64,000 nucleotides of DNA, taken from Sipunculus nudus. Its lineage: Eukaryota; Annelida; Sipuncula; Golfingiida; Sipunculidae. Numbering within the stretch: the stretch's first letter is position 1; each line of letters begins with the position of its first letter. The notes beneath the pieces are model-generated. The model saw only the letters and a program-made list of their open reading frames with translations. It searched no databases and was not told the DNA's origin. A program made the position numbers and the translations under genes. Positions 61,809 to 64,000 of this stretch are shown here, piece after piece. Location of the stretch: contig CM049320.1 in assembly GCA_026874595.1 (NCBI GenBank), positions 49,302,714 to 49,366,713 of the forward strand. Reading direction: 5' to 3'.

Positions 61809-64000
61809 GTACGCAGCAAAAACATTGTCGAAGTTCCATAGTTTTAGGCAGAAAGTGACATATACGTAACAAAGAAAGTACATAACTTGCACTGTTTAAT
61901 AAAGTATAAATTACTCATCGTTTTCATACATGTGTTGTTGTCAGTATATCAAAGAAAAATACATACTTATTTTAAGTAAAATTACATTTTAGCTGCCAAA
62001 AAGGCACACGAGGATCGTAAGGCAGCCATGAGCCGACTGACCCAGGAGAAGGACGCGGCCGTCACAGAGAGGACGACACTGACAGCACAGCTGGCTGCAG
62101 CGGAGGATACCATCAGGCAGAGTCAGGAAGAACTGACCAGTCTGAAGAAAGAACTGGACGAACTAATCAGCCAAAAGAAGCAGAGTAACCAGGAGCTAGA
62201 AGCCAGGGTAAAACAGCTGGAGGGAGAGCAGGAAACGCTCCAGGGTAGGTCAATATTATGACAACATGGAAAAAAAATCATATCCAGTATTAATACAAGA
62301 TCCAGTGAGGTCAATCACTGCTTTTAAAAAAGCGTGTCCTTGTTGGTTTGCAGGGGAACACGCAACTTCTGTTGATATTATTAAGACCTTATCACCATTT
62401 TATATTAAACAGTGAGCAAATCGTCTGTTTTTCTTTATCGAACAATAATCCACGTAACACCACGTGAAAATTTTATTATTAAATGGAATATAGCGGGCAT
62501 ATTATGGAGGTAGATCCCTGTAGCTTTACACCTAAAGAAGTACAAATTTCAAGAAAATGTATATGGTCTACTTGGTTACAAGGATTGTTTCATATCAACA
62601 TGGCTTTGTTTCAGGGGGATTCATTAAATTTCTGAATATCATGTCGACCCCAGTCACCTATGGTTACAATGACAAAAGCCTTTTACAAATGTAGTCTTTT
62701 CTTCAAAGTTGGGTACAAATGCATATGCAGTTATATTTTGCACATTTGCTATTGCATTTAAATGCAGCGACCTTGAAAAGACCGCATTGGAATTTGCATT
62801 CAAATACTATCCTAATGTAGTGCATTTGCATTTAAAAGATGCTTTGCATTTGCATTTGAGGTATGAGTAAAATTGCCGTTTTAATACAAATTCTTTGAAT
62901 GAAAAAAAGTAGTGGTTCTGAGGAAGTTACTGTAAAGGACTACTTGGCTGATTAAACTGTCCGAGAATCATACTGTCTAACGCCAAGATGTAAAAGACCT
63001 ATCCAGGAATGCTTTTTTTTCTTCTCAACACAAAAAAATAATGGTGTCTTGTGAATTATTTACACATATGAAGATTTTGGAATAAACATCTTTATCTTTA
63101 AATAATTCAGCTACTATCAAGCTGCACTCCCACCGATCAGACCAGTTTGAGAACCGTGTGCTGGAGCTTCAACAACAGGTTGAAGACCAGGAACAGACGG
63201 AGGCTGGCCTAAGGGGGGCTCTGTCTGACTGTGAGAAAGAACTGGATCAGAAGACCGCAGAACTGGTCAGTTTAACCGTTCTGAGAGATGATTGACGCTT
63301 CACGAAAGGCGCTCTATTTTAATATATTCAGAATTGATGGTCAATTTTATTTAATAATTCCAGACACCATTTTATTAAATTATTCTTTCATGGCAGCCTT
63401 TTCTGCAAAAAATTAACATCTGTCATGTATAAATCAAAAAGGAAAATTGGAATAAGAATTTTTATTAAAAAAAATGATCATTATGAAATGTTCCACAATA
63501 AAAATAATGACTGAGCAAATATTGAAGGAATCTTTAAAAAAAATCGCCAAAAGATATTGTGCATGGGACACAGGTGCACTAACTGATTCGGGTTCCTGTA
63601 TTGATAATCGTCCACAAACCACACAAAAAACTCAAATGTTAAAAACAATCAAGCTAGCATATTCATCCATGATATAACAAATAATGTAACTTAGACATGT
63701 CATATTAATGACATCAATGACAAAAGAAAACGACATATTGCTTTATAAATTACAATTATTACAGCTCAAGATGAATATTAAAAACAAATATACTATTTAT
63801 TAGTTGATAGGCTTTGTCTCTATCGGAGTACGATTGTGTTTTCAATGTAGGAGAGAAAGACCATGGAATTCGACGTTCAGAATCAAATACAAACCACGGC
63901 TTTGGGGCTGCAGAAGGACGTAGCTCAGGCGCAGGCCCAGGAAATCAGCGACCTCAGGCGGCAACTAGAGGAAGCCCTCGTCGATGCCAATAATGAAAAG
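56759..64000 (+). CDS. Coiled-coil protein gene, exons 1-8 (3' end outside window)
   Basis: Coding exons are 56,826-56,948, 57,106-57,294, 60,047-60,118, 60,532-60,614, 61,488-61,558, 61,993-62,244, 63,111-63,265 and 63,851 to the window end. All junctions are GT-AG and phases agree (0, 0, 0, 2, 1, 1, 0), giving 365 codons so far. ATG lies in a good context (GCCATGG) in an exon starting after the acceptor at 56,758. Residues 1-104 are a charged coiled coil, then an acidic GDDADLDELLEE segment (about 117-128), a Pro/Ser/Arg-rich linker with a basic KERRRS, and a second long coiled coil from about 180 to the end. There are no membrane segments or signal peptide. It is likely a cytoplasmic or cytoskeletal scaffold. 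I do not recognise the family. Confidence 0.85.
57295..60046 (+). other. Intron 2 of the coiled-coil gene
   Basis: A 2.75-kb intron with donor GTGTGT and acceptor TTTAACAG. It carries a 90-base (AT)n run at 58,025-58,114, a TAATAA-rich stretch near 59,690-59,755 and no supported exon. Open frames within it do not match the phase with good splice sites. Confidence 0.6.
58025..58114. repeat. (AT)n microsatellite, 90 bp
   Basis: An uninterrupted AT run in intron 2 of the coiled-coil gene; the YI-repeat open frames on both strands are artefacts. Confidence 0.95.
60755..60784. repeat. (CA)n microsatellite
   Basis: A CA run within intron 4 of the coiled-coil gene. Confidence 0.9.
61006..61146. 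mobile_element. Short MITE, 141 bp, TA target site
   Basis: Ends CTGTAAAACCTCGTGTAAAC and GTGAGATGAGGTTTCACTG are imperfect inverted repeats with TA on both sides. They resemble the 26,826-27,591 MITE ends (CAGTGGAACCTC). It is intronic in the coiled-coil gene. Confidence 0.65.
61217..61280 (+). repeat. Dispersed repeat fragment
   Basis: Second copy of the 7,966-8,030 repeat, here inside an intron of the coiled-coil gene. Both begin TAGCCGTGA and include GACTCAGT and the GCAATCGGAT core. Confidence 0.6.
61767..61806. repeat. (GA)n microsatellite
   Basis: A GA run in intron 5 of the coiled-coil gene; the leucine-serine repeats read on the minus strand are artefacts. Confidence 0.95.
62690..62870. 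repeat. ATTTGCATTT-type degenerate repeat in intron 6
   Basis: Repeated GCATTTGCATTT and GCATTTAAATGC words lie between exons 6 and 7. The pattern resembles 33,215-33,420. Confidence 0.55.

Overview
The window is animal nuclear DNA. It is AT-rich, dense in (AT)n, (GT)n and (CT)n microsatellites and transposon remnants, and its only sizeable host gene is split into short exons by GT-AG introns. Two further short, poorly resolved host gene models are proposed. The mix of a Gmr1-type Ty3 element, an L1/Tx1-like LINE, tRNA-headed SINEs and small terminal-inverted-repeat elements fits a marine invertebrate, most likely a mollusc. The species call is an inference.

Layout. Positions 1-7,965 and 20,369-37,953 are two diverged direct copies (A and B) of one segment. 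Both copies carry short-exon genes that ordinary ORF finding misses. One is a plus-strand gene with a signal-peptide-like start (572-2,300; broken in copy B). The other is a minus-strand gene whose first two exons encode a signal peptide plus a Ser/Thr-rich or Cys-containing stretch (2,985-3,314 and 24,234-24,565), behind conserved CCAAT and TATA-like sites. Between the copies lies a nest of transposons. A decayed minus-strand Gmr1-like LTR-retrotransposon pol (about 8,230-19,640) is split by an L1/Tx1-like LINE (13,397-19,375, 10-bp target duplication, intact 1,258-aa ORF2). It is split again by a 2.2-kb element with short inverted ends (8,570-10,814).

Copy B was expanded by a 766-bp TA-flanked MITE (26,826-27,591) and by an 8.6-kb element (27,753-36,334). 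The large element has inverted terminal arms of about 1.1-1.3 kb, made largely of polypyrimidine or polypurine DNA, and contains a second Gmr1-like fragment on the plus strand. From 38 to 42 kb there is a 20-bp-word minisatellite and an array of old degenerate repeats with a clean SINE insertion. From 42.5 to 56.7 kb the sequence is mostly unique non-coding DNA with microsatellites.

From 56,759 to the window end runs the start of a plus-strand gene with eight coding exons seen so far. Their phases match at every junction, giving 365 codons, mostly coiled coil. I do not recognise the protein. There is no sign of an operon or pathway: the content is one real host gene start, two candidate short-exon genes in a duplicated segment, and layered mobile elements whose nesting order can be read from target-site duplications and empty sites.
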